Shown one piece after another: positions 7,692 to 15,334 of a stretch of DNA of 64,000 bases (position 1 is the stretch's first letter; each line of letters starts with the position of its first letter). A program made the translations under genes and the position numbers. Source of the stretch: Opitutales bacterium. GTDB lineage: Bacteria > Verrucomicrobiota > Verrucomicrobiia > Opitutales > UBA2995. The DNA lies in assembly GCA_022824405.1 (NCBI GenBank), contig JAJDZZ010000007.1, positions 1 to 64,000 of the forward strand. The letters run 5' to 3'. Below the pieces are notes generated by a model. The model was not told the origin of the DNA, ran no database searches, and worked only from the letters and a program-made list of their open reading frames with translations.

Positions 7692-10600
7692 TCACCGAAT
7701 ATAGATAAATTCGTTTAAACTGAACAAGGATTGGCAAAAATCCACAAGGGCTAACCTCCGGGCCCGGTTCTGAGGCCGATAGGAGGCCTCCTGCTCCTGG
7801 AGAAATTTTATCGCGATCTCTTTTTCTCTCGGTTCGGGATACCGGTTAAAGGCAAACCGGTAGGCTCGATCGACCTGGTCCGGAAAATTTTCAAAGGGTT
7901 CCAAACGCTCGGCCAATCCCTCGGCGTACTTGCGCGTTTGCGGGCTGTTGAGAAACTGAAGCGCCTGTGGGGCCAGGGTGGTTCGGGCCCGCCGTCCAAT
8001 TCCGACCAAATGTTCCGGCCAATCGAACAAAACCATTTCCGGAATCAATGCCCCACGTTTGACGTGGAAATAGATGCTGCGGCGGAGCATGTCGGGGTCT
8101 CGTGTTCCCCGCCCAAAGGGGATGGTGTCCAACAGACCGGAAACCCGCAGCAGTGAATCGCGAATCGCCTCCGCTTCCATCCTTCTGGGCGGATACCGCC
8201 AAAGTAAACGGTTTTCCCTATCCCGTTCAGATTTGCCGGATTCAAATTGAGCGCTTTGCCGAAAGGTGGCGCTGGTCGCTATGAGCTTCTGCAAACGCTT
8301 CACGTCCCAACCGTGGCGCACAAAATCGTAAGCGAGCCATTCCAGCAAGGCGGGATGGCTCGGATTTCCACCCCGTCGCCCAAAGTCACTCGGGGTTTCG
8401 ACGAGGCCCCGGCCAAAATGGTGATGCCAGACCCGGTTGACAAATACGCGGGCCAGCAGACTCCCGGCTCCTCCTTGAACGTCGGTAATCCAACGGGCCA
8501 GAGAACTGCGTGAAGGGGAAGGATCGTCGAGCTCCGGCAGCAAGGATGGATCCCGCACCAGTACCTGCGGATACCCAGGTTGGGTGACGGCTCCCTTTTG
8601 GGTTACATCGCCTCTTTCCAAATAATGGGTCGTTTCGTAAAAAGACGGGAATCCCTTGGAGGCGCTTCGGTGCCATACCGGGGGCAGGGTATCGGAACAG
8701 GCCATGATGCGGGTCGCGGTTGATTTGGGCTGGCTCAATTGGTGATCGATCCACTTCTTTCTCAAGCTCATCCAATGGGTGTCGCGCAGGGCGTACCAAT
8801 TTTTGAGGGCAACCCTTTCAGCTCCGGAAAGCGCCTCAGGGTTTTTTCCCGCGCGAAGCTTCAACAATCCCTGCAAAGCGAAGACGGGAACGCCTTGGCC
8901 GATTTCCAACGGGGGACTGCCATTTTGAGTAACGGAGAAGCGGGGCCTCCCCACCATTTGGTGGATATTCATCCCACTCGATACGCGAATTCTGATTCGG
9001 GTCCCCGCCTCAAAGCCTACGGGCTGGGCAAATCGAATGGCGATAGCCTGGGCTTTCCCAAAGGCTTCTCTGTCGATGGACCAACCCTGGGTAACCCCAT
9101 TAATGGCCGCGCCCGCCCCGAGGGATCGGTCGTTTTCCTGGGAAGTGGCCCGGGCAGATTCGAGAGCTACCTTTACCCATTTGGGGTCTACGGCGGCCAA
9201 GTCCCGAACCTCCAGGCTCACCTCGTCGATGGTGAATCCTCCTTCATAGTCTCCTCCCGGTCCGTTGTTGGGCAAATGGGGATGGGTGAGGGTTTCCATG
9301 CGAAGACCAGAGAGATTCTGCAGACTGGTCTCGCATTCAAAAAAAACATTCTCGTCATCGATGTCCAAATGCTGGCTCCCGATGAGGACGGAATCGTCCC
9401 ATAGTTTCTCCATATGGGCGCCTTCCCGGGAACTGAAGGTGTCCGGGCTGAGAACGATCCACTGATCCGAGGGCGCTTCAAAGGGTCCCGTTTTCAGCCA
9501 CTTCCGAAAAGGTTCCTCCAGAACGGACCGCTCATAATCGGCCAATTGCTGGGTTAGCTCGGCTTTTCTGCTCTCAAATTCGGCCACTGAGGCTTCATAC
9601 CGGGCCGATTCGGGATCGTATTCCATGTAGGTGCGAACCGTTCGGGTAAAATTGGATACCAACTCGTAGTAATCATTGGAGGTGATCGGGTCGTATTTAT
9701 GGTCGTGACAACGAGCGCAGCCCACGGTAGTACCCAACAGGGCGGTACCCAAGGTATCGACCATGTCGTCCATCTCATCATAGCGGGACGACTCAAATTC
9801 TTTTTCCGTTATGACGGTGGACAACACGCCGACCCCCAGGAAACCGGTGGCCATCAATGCGAGCGGTTCCTCCGGCCTCAACTGGTCGCCGGCAAGTTGC
9901 CACCGCACAAACCGATCGTAGGGCATATTCCGATGAAACGCCTTAATCAGAAAGTCGCGGTAATGGTAGGCATAGGGTCGGTCAAAATCGGTTTCAAAGC
10001 CCATGCTTTCGGCAAAACGGGCAATATCCATCCAATGCCGGGCCCATCGCTCTCCGTAGTGGACCGATTCCAGCAAGCCATCGATCATTCGTCCGTAAGC
10101 GCCGGGTTGACCATCCATTACAAATTGAGTCACCTCGTCGGGGGTGGGCGGAAGCCCGATCAGGTTCAAATAGGCTCGTCGAATGAGAACGCGTCGGTCT
10201 GCTTCTCTATTGGGTCGCAGATTCCGGTCCTGTAAACGCTGGAGCACGAAATGGTCGATTTCGTTTCGCGGCCAGGCATCGCCCTGGGCCTCCGGTAACT
10301 TCGTTTCGATCAAAGTTCGATAGGCCCAATAGTTGCGGTCCTCTTCCGTGACGATGACTGGGGGCTCCGACGGGGCCAAGGCCCCATCCACCAGCGGTTT
10401 ATCATAGGGAGCTCCAAAATCGATCCAACGGGCTATGGCCTCGATCGATTCCTCATCCAGTTTATCTCCTTCACGGGGCATGTAGGGCTCGAAGCGGTGG
10501 GTAATCGAGTCCATGAGACTGCTCTTCTGGGCATTTTCAGCAACATGGCCGCTGGCAAAAAGGGAAGCACGGGTGGAAAGGTCGAGTTCCCCTTCGACCT

Positions 10601-11003
10601 CCTCCAATCCATGGCATTCGATGCAGTTGTTCTGCAGGATTTCCCGAACCTCGTTCTTAAACAGAGCAAGGCCCTCATTCATTTGCCGGGCATGCCGAAG
10701 GCCGGCTAGCCCGGATATCTCAGAAAATTCGTCGTGAGCGAATGGAGGACGAGTGCTGGTGGGGGTTTCGTGCAGATTCGGGGGTGAAGCCGGGTCGAGA
10801 CCCTGCAAAGACCCGAATCCAGGGAAATCCGCTCCAGCGCCGTCATTCCGAAGCGCAGCAGAAGATTGGGAGATGTCGCATTCGCTCGGTAAGTGAGATA
10901 TTCGGGCTTGGGCGGAGTCTATTGCGGCGGCAAAGCAAACCGAGTGGCAAAAACCCAGAGAAAGAACCCCCATAAGGAACCTGGAAGAACCAATCATTTC
11001 CAT
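7692..11003 (-). CDS. PSCyt1-DUF1549-DUF1553 multidomain secreted protein
   Basis: About 1103 residues from the ATG at 11003. The frame is open to 11063, but the preceding 20 residues precede the signal peptide and look non-coding. A signal peptide is followed by a stretch of about 80 residues of low-quality sequence, then a planctomycete cytochrome C-like heme motif NNCIECHG with a PREGD / IDFGAPYDKP tail. DUF1549 follows (LPPTPDEV, ERWARHWMDIARF, and a second VGCARCHDHKYDPI heme-type motif), then a middle galactose-binding-like region and a C-terminal DUF1553 (RVFVNRVWHHHFGRGLVETPSDFG, split by reading here). It is probably a periplasmic redox or carbohydrate-linked protein acting with the DUF1501 partner; the exact role is unknown. 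Confidence 0.9.
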   Translation of the reverse strand: MEMIGSSRFLMGVLSLGFCHSVCFAAAIDSAQARISHLPSECDISQSSAALRNDGAGADFPGFGSLQGLDPASPPNLHETPTSTRPPFAHDEFSEISGLAGLRHARQMNEGLALFKNEVREILQNNCIECHGLEEVEGELDLSTRASLFASGHVAENAQKSSLMDSITHRFEPYMPREGDKLDEESIEAIARWIDFGAPYDKPLVDGALAPSEPPVIVTEEDRNYWAYRTLIETKLPEAQGDAWPRNEIDHFVLQRLQDRNLRPNREADRRVLIRRAYLNLIGLPPTPDEVTQFVMDGQPGAYGRMIDGLLESVHYGERWARHWMDIARFAESMGFETDFDRPYAYHYRDFLIKAFHRNMPYDRFVRWQLAGDQLRPEEPLALMATGFLGVGVLSTVITEKEFESSRYDEMDDMVDTLGTALLGTTVGCARCHDHKYDPITSNDYYELVSNFTRTVRTYMEYDPESARYEASVAEFESRKAELTQQLADYERSVLEEPFRKWLKTGPFEAPSDQWIVLSPDTFSSREGAHMEKLWDDSVLIGSQHLDIDDENVFFECETSLQNLSGLRMETLTHPHLPNNGPGGDYEGGFTIDEVSLEVRDLAAVDPKWVKVALESARATSQENDRSLGAGAAINGVTQGWSIDREAFGKAQAIAIRFAQPVGFEAGTRIRIRVSSGMNIHQMVGRPRFSVTQNGSPPLEIGQGVPVFALQGLLKLRAGKNPEALSGAERVALKNWYALRDTHWMSLRKKWIDHQLSQPKSTATRIMACSDTLPPVWHRSASKGFPSFYETTHYLERGDVTQKGAVTQPGYPQVLVRDPSLLPELDDPSPSRSSLARWITDVQGGAGSLLARVFVNRVWHHHFGRGLVETPSDFGRRGGNPSHPALLEWLAYDFVRHGWDVKRLQKLIATSATFRQSAQFESGKSERDRENRLLWRYPPRRMEAEAIRDSLLRVSGLLDTIPFGRGTRDPDMLRRSIYFHVKRGALIPEMVLFDWPEHLVGIGRRARTTLAPQALQFLNSPQTRKYAEGLAERLEPFENFPDQVDRAYRFAFNRYPEPREKEIAIKFLQEQEASYRPQNRARRLALVDFCQSLFSLNEFIYIR
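10671..10919 (-). repeat. Possible dispersed repeat embedded in frame in the DUF1549 gene
   Basis: Between the signal peptide and the heme domain the gene encodes about 80 residues rich in S, P, R and D that do not look like a folded domain. The DNA includes CGTCATTCCGAAGCGCAGC near 10840-10860, which resembles a phrase found in intergenic dispersed repeats of many bacteria. No stop codon is introduced. Inference only. Confidence 0.35.
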
Positions 11004-11107
11004 AAATTCAACCCCAATCACCCAGAGGAATTCAAAACAATTGCCTGACCCCGAAGGCGCCAATCGGGAATGAGGAAGGAGATCTCGCCAAGGCGAGATG
11101 GCACAAA

Positions 11108-11224
11108 GGCGCCTGGAGGCCCGCCAATTACACGGGGGAAGGGGTCGAGCTGAACTGGCTCAATGGCTGGGAGAACGGCGCCAAGGATTACGACCCCGAG
11201 GCGGCGTCCCCGGCCGGGCGGTAA
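11108..11224 (+). pseudogene. Short C-terminal gene remnant (unidentified)
   Basis: A frame on the plus strand reads WRPANYTGEGVELNWLNGWE and continues N-G-A-K-D-Y-D-P-E-A-A-S-P-A-G-R to TAA at 11222. The composition looks protein-like, but there is no start codon of its own. Immediately upstream is repeat-like DNA (GGGAATGAGGAAGGAGATCT). It may be the 3' end of a gene whose body was lost. I do not recognise the family. Confidence 0.25.
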
Positions 11225-11234
11225 ACCATCCCTT

Positions 11235-11255
11235 CAGGGGGGCATAACCCCCCTG
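11235..11255 (-). terminator. GC-rich hairpin downstream of glnK
   Basis: CAGGGGGG / CCCCCCTG, an 8-bp perfect stem with a CATAA loop, 18 bp beyond the glnK stop. It lacks a U tract on either strand, so it may pause or stabilise the transcript rather than act as a classical terminator. Confidence 0.45.
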
Positions 11256-11273
11256 CTTGGAAAATGGTCCCGG

Positions 11274-11654
<381 letters not shown>

Positions 11655-11681
11655 CTATTCTGGTTACAAGCCCCATAATGC

Positions 11682-13022
11682 TCAATGACTGGATGGGGCG
11701 AAGTCGGGATAGGCTTCCTGCCCATGTTCCCCGATATCCAATCCACCAAATTCTTCCTCTTCGCTCACGCGCAATCCGAGGACCACATTGATCAAACTGA
11801 AGGTTACAAAGGCAAAGACAAAGGCGAAGGCGGAGATGGACAAGGTTCCGAGGAGTTGAATGAGGAAATCGCCGCCACCGAAAATTCCGACGGCCAGGGT
11901 TCCCCAAATTCCACAAACTCCATGGACCGATATGGCCCCAACGGGATCGTCGATCCGGATCTTGTCGAAGAACAGAATGGCAAACACCACAATGACGCCG
12001 GCGATCAAACCGATGAGAACGGCTTCCCAGGTCCCGACCGCATCGGCCCCGGCGGTGATACCCACCAGGCCGGCCAGAATTCCGTTCAACCCCATGGAAA
12101 GGTCGGGCTTTTTCAGCACCATCCAGGAAGCGAATATGGAGGCCAGCCCGCCGGAACAAGCGGCTAAGGCGGTAGTTACAAATACGAGGGAGACCAGGGT
12201 GGCGTCCGCGCTCAAGACGGATCCGCCATTAAATCCAAACCATCCCAGGAAGAGTAGAAAAACCCCGATAGTCGCCAGAGGCATGGAGTGACCCAGGATG
12301 GGCTTGATTTTTCCGCCTTCCAAATATTTCCCCTTGCGTGGGCCCAAAACCATTACCCCGGCCAAGGCGGCAAATCCGCCGAAGGCATGCACCAGACTCG
12401 ATCCGGCAAAATCGGCGAAACCCAGGCGATCCAACCATCCTGCGCCCCATTCCCAGGACCCGGTGATGGGATACCCGATCAACACGATAATGGTTGCCCC
12501 GACCATGAAGCTCCCCAGTTTGATGCGCTCGGCCACGGCCCCGGATATGATGGTAGCGGCGGTTGCGGCAAACATGGCCTGGAAGATGAAGTCGGTCCAC
12601 AAAGTGTAATCGGCATAGTCGCTGGTCAAATTGCCCACCGCCTCGGTGGCATCGGGTATGGGACCTCCCTTGCCGATGACACCATCCCAAATCCAATTGT
12701 CCACGGGGTACATGGAATTAAATCCCCAAACGGCGTAAGCCAGGGTGCCCATACAGATGATGAACACATTCTTGAACAGGATGTTGACGGTATTTTTGGA
12801 CTGGGTCAGCCCACTTTCGAGAGTGGCGAAACCCAGGTGCATGACGAACACCAAACCGGCGGCAATAAGTAACCACAAATTGTCAACCAGGAATTTGGGG
12901 TAAGCGGCGGACTCCTGGAACTGCTCCAAGGATTCCCACTCGGCAAAACCGGTGCAGGCAAATCCCATTACAGCTATGAGACCCAGGAAAAAGGTAATGA
13001 ATCGATTGTATTTCAGGTGCAT
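11682..13022 (-). CDS. amt: Ammonium transporter Amt
   Basis: A 446-residue inner-membrane protein with a cleavable signal-like N-terminus (residues 1-27, cleavage near CTGFAEW) and about 11 transmembrane helices. The twin histidines of the pore are visible as His212 in SSLVHAFGGFAALAG and His367 in ISVHGVCGIWGTLAVG. ATLESGLTQSKNTVNIL and WFGFNGGSVL are further family signatures. It conducts ammonium/ammonia as a trimer and is gated by the PII protein encoded next to it. Length and order (amt then glnK) are usual. Confidence 0.95.
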   Translation of the reverse strand: MHLKYNRFITFFLGLIAVMGFACTGFAEWESLEQFQESAAYPKFLVDNLWLLIAAGLVFVMHLGFATLESGLTQSKNTVNILFKNVFIICMGTLAYAVWGFNSMYPVDNWIWDGVIGKGGPIPDATEAVGNLTSDYADYTLWTDFIFQAMFAATAATIISGAVAERIKLGSFMVGATIIVLIGYPITGSWEWGAGWLDRLGFADFAGSSLVHAFGGFAALAGVMVLGPRKGKYLEGGKIKPILGHSMPLATIGVFLLFLGWFGFNGGSVLSADATLVSLVFVTTALAACSGGLASIFASWMVLKKPDLSMGLNGILAGLVGITAGADAVGTWEAVLIGLIAGVIVVFAILFFDKIRIDDPVGAISVHGVCGIWGTLAVGIFGGGDFLIQLLGTLSISAFAFVFAFVTFSLINVVLGLRVSEEEEFGGLDIGEHGQEAYPDFAPSSH

Positions 13023-13080
13023 AATATGATCGGTTAGCTTTCGGTTTTATGCGGTCAAAGGCCCAACTGATCCCGAGTAA

Positions 13081-13096
13081 AGCACCTCATATGCCA
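13081..13096 (-). promoter_or_regulatory. Sigma-54 (RpoN) promoter for amt-glnK
   Basis: The minus strand reads TGGCATATGAGGTGCT at 13096-13081. The consensus is TGGCAYRNNNNTTGCW. Only the T at position -15 differs (G here), and the GG and GC dinucleotides are separated by exactly 10 nt, as required. The predicted transcription start is near 13070, about 48 nt before the amt ATG. Nitrogen control of amt-glnK by RpoN is well known in other bacteria. No NtrC-like enhancer site was recognised upstream. Confidence 0.65.
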
Positions 13097-13244
13097 ACTG
13101 GGAGGTTTTCGCCCAAATCTTTTGGATTGTCCGCGGTCAGGCCTTCCTTTCCCAAAGGTTTGCCGAGGTTTTGCCCGGGGGAACCCAGGATTGTATAAAA
13201 AGGTACAGGTCAGTTCCGTTAGGGAGGCGTCGTTATTGATGATT

Positions 13245-13281
13245 GGTAGGGCTACTGCGTCCTCGCAGTGCCGATGCTACC
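13245..13281. repeat. Intergenic palindromic repeat 1
   Basis: ACTGCG-TCCT-CGCAGT forms a 6-bp stem flanked by outer GGTAG / CTACC arms. It sits in the 364-bp spacer 13023-13386 between divergent-oriented control regions of amt and the end of aspS. It looks like a dispersed extragenic palindrome. Confidence 0.5.
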
Positions 13282-13330
13282 CCATGCTTCCCCCCAAGAG
13301 GCTCCACACGTCACAGCGCAGGCATTTTTT

Positions 13331-13361
13331 TGTAGGAGCGGCTTTACGCCGCGATTGCTCC
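13331..13361. repeat. Intergenic palindromic repeat 2 (REP-like)
   Basis: TGTAGGAGCGGCTTTACGCC followed by GCGATTGCTCC. The core GCGGC-TTTAC-GCCGC (13338-13352) is a stem-loop. Very similar TGTAGGAGCGGC...GCCGCGA phrases are common extragenic repeats in several bacterial groups. It lies 26 bp downstream of the aspS stop and could also serve as its transcript end. The remainder of the spacer 13097-13386 shows no gene. Confidence 0.55.
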
Positions 13362-13386
13362 GAAGTTGTTTCCCGGTTCTTTTGGG

Positions 13387-15189
13387 CTAACGCCTCGGCT
13401 TTTCCACTACCCTGGAACGAATGTGCAAATCCCGCAGTTGTTTTTCGGTGACCGGCCCGGGGCTGCTGGACATCAGGCACTGTCCCCTCTGGGTCTTGGG
13501 AAAGGCAATGACATCGCGTATGCTCCCCGTCCCGCAGAGCAGGCCGACGATGCGGTCCAACCCGAGGGCGATTCCACCATGGGGCGGCGCGCCATAGCGA
13601 AACGCGTTCACCATGTAGCCGAAACGATCCTCGATGACCTCCTTGGGTAGTTGAAGCACCTCCTCGAAAACCTTCTGCTGCAGATCGGGTTGATGGATAC
13701 GGATACTTCCTCCCCCCAATTCCATCCCATTCAGCACCAGATCGTAGTGCTGGCCACGGGCCAATTTGGGATCCTCATCCAACAAATGCCTGTCTTCCAC
13801 CAGTGGAGCGGTGAAGGGGTGGTGGGCGGATACAAAGCGGTCCGCTTCGTCATCGAAAACCATCAGGGGAAATTCGATGACCCAGAAAAAGTCCCAAACC
13901 GAGGGGTCGATAGCCAATTTTCCACGCTTCCGGAGCAACTCTGCCGCCTCCAGGCGGACCTTGCCCAGAATGGAACAGGCTCTCTCCCACCCCGCCGCCA
14001 TAAAGAACACCAGATCGCCTTCTTCGATTTCCATTCGCTCGCGCAAGGCCGCTATCTCGGCATCGCTAAAAAACTTGAGGATGGGGGATTTCCATGGGCC
14101 ATTTTTGCGGGCCCGGATGAAGGCCAGTCCCTTGGCGCCCATGGCGGTGGCCATATCGGTCAGGTATTTCAGTTCCCCCTCCGTGATATCGGAAAGACCC
14201 TTGGCATTGATGGCCTTGACGTGTCCTCCGCTTTCGATCACCCGGTTGAACACGTTGAAGTGGGAACCCTTGAAGATATCGTTGAGGTCGGCCAGTTTGA
14301 GCCCGAATCGACGGTCCGGACGATCGGAGCCATAGTTATTCATGGCATCCTCGTAGGACAGTCGTTCGAACGGCAGATCGAGATCCACGTCCAACAGACC
14401 CTTCCAAAGGCGCTGCATCATGCCCTCGATCAAGGCGTACATGTCCTCCCGATCGATAAAGGACATCTCCAGGTCGACCTGGGTAAACTCGGGTTGTCGA
14501 TCAGCCCGCCCATCTTCATCCCGGAAGCACCGGGCCAACTGAAAATAACGTTCCACTCCCGCTACCATGAGCATTTGCTTGAATTGCTGGGGCGATTGGG
14601 CCAGGGCATAGAACTCCCCGGGATTTACCCGACTCGGCACCAGATACTCCCGGGCTCCTTCCGGGGTGCTCTTGAATAGCATGGGGGTTTCCACCTCGAT
14701 AAATCCCTCTTCATCCATGTAGTCGCGAATGATTTTACAGGCCCGATGACGCCTCTTCAATACGGCCAGGTTTTTGGGCCGTCGCAGGTCGAGGTAGCGG
14801 TAGGTCAACCGAAGATCTTCATTTACCCTGTCTCCTTTCAGGTCTTCGATGGGAAAGGGAGGTGTCTGGGAGGTATTGAGCATGGTCCAGGATTCGGCAT
14901 GCACTTCCACCTCCCCCGTGGCCAGACGAGGATTGATGGCATCGTTTTCGCGCTCGGTCACACTCCCCTTCACCACAATAACGCTTTCCGGCTTCAATTG
15001 GTGAAGCGTCTGGGAAATAGCATCGCTACGGTGCGGATTGAAAACGACTTGGGTGACTCCTTCCCGGTCGCGCAAGTCGACGAATAATACGCCTCCATGG
15101 TCGCGCACCGAATCGATCCACCCGTTGAGTATGGCGGTCGAACCGATATCCGACCTCCGCAGTTCTCCACAATGATGCGTGCGTTTCAT
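13387..15189 (-). CDS. aspS: Aspartyl-tRNA synthetase
   Basis: A 600-residue bacterial-type class II AspRS. The N-terminal OB-fold anticodon domain (to about residue 110) includes RDHGGVLFVDLRDREG. The catalytic core has ETPMLFKSTPEGAREYLVP, the QSPQQFKQ loop (199-206) and motif 2 CFRDEDGRADRQPEFTQ from 221. A GAD insert occupies roughly 290-420, and motif 3 is GIALGLDRIVGLLCG near the C-terminus. It charges tRNA-Asp in the cytoplasm. His31 in the anticodon domain is a residue reported for non-discriminating enzymes that also charge tRNA-Asn, so an Asp/Asn transamidation route is possible. The next gene upstream is in the opposite part of the genome; expression is probably monocistronic. Confidence 0.95.
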   Translation of the reverse strand: MKRTHHCGELRRSDIGSTAILNGWIDSVRDHGGVLFVDLRDREGVTQVVFNPHRSDAISQTLHQLKPESVIVVKGSVTERENDAINPRLATGEVEVHAESWTMLNTSQTPPFPIEDLKGDRVNEDLRLTYRYLDLRRPKNLAVLKRRHRACKIIRDYMDEEGFIEVETPMLFKSTPEGAREYLVPSRVNPGEFYALAQSPQQFKQMLMVAGVERYFQLARCFRDEDGRADRQPEFTQVDLEMSFIDREDMYALIEGMMQRLWKGLLDVDLDLPFERLSYEDAMNNYGSDRPDRRFGLKLADLNDIFKGSHFNVFNRVIESGGHVKAINAKGLSDITEGELKYLTDMATAMGAKGLAFIRARKNGPWKSPILKFFSDAEIAALRERMEIEEGDLVFFMAAGWERACSILGKVRLEAAELLRKRGKLAIDPSVWDFFWVIEFPLMVFDDEADRFVSAHHPFTAPLVEDRHLLDEDPKLARGQHYDLVLNGMELGGGSIRIHQPDLQQKVFEEVLQLPKEVIEDRFGYMVNAFRYGAPPHGGIALGLDRIVGLLCGTGSIRDVIAFPKTQRGQCLMSSSPGPVTEKQLRDLHIRSRVVEKPRR

Positions 15190-15226
15190 ATGCTTTTACT
15201 GGTTTGCCTATTTCAAATTTAGCCTT

Positions 15227-15246
15227 TTCCCCAGGATAATGGGGAA
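15227..15246 (-). terminator. Candidate hairpin downstream of the propeller gene
   Basis: TTCCCCA-GGATAA-TGGGGAA, a 7-bp perfect stem, lies 89 bp beyond the stop of the 15335-17545 gene and 37 bp before the aspS start. No U tract follows, so the role is uncertain. Confidence 0.3.
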
Positions 15247-15334
15247 GCGAGCTATCAACTTGAAGGAAGGCCCTTGAATCAACACCATTTTTGATCGGGT
15301 TCCGTGACGGTGAATCGATCGCGAGGGTATTCTT

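Noticed and set aside
13651-14679. A 342-codon plus-strand frame
   Set aside because: Shadow of aspS caused by GC-rich codon bias.
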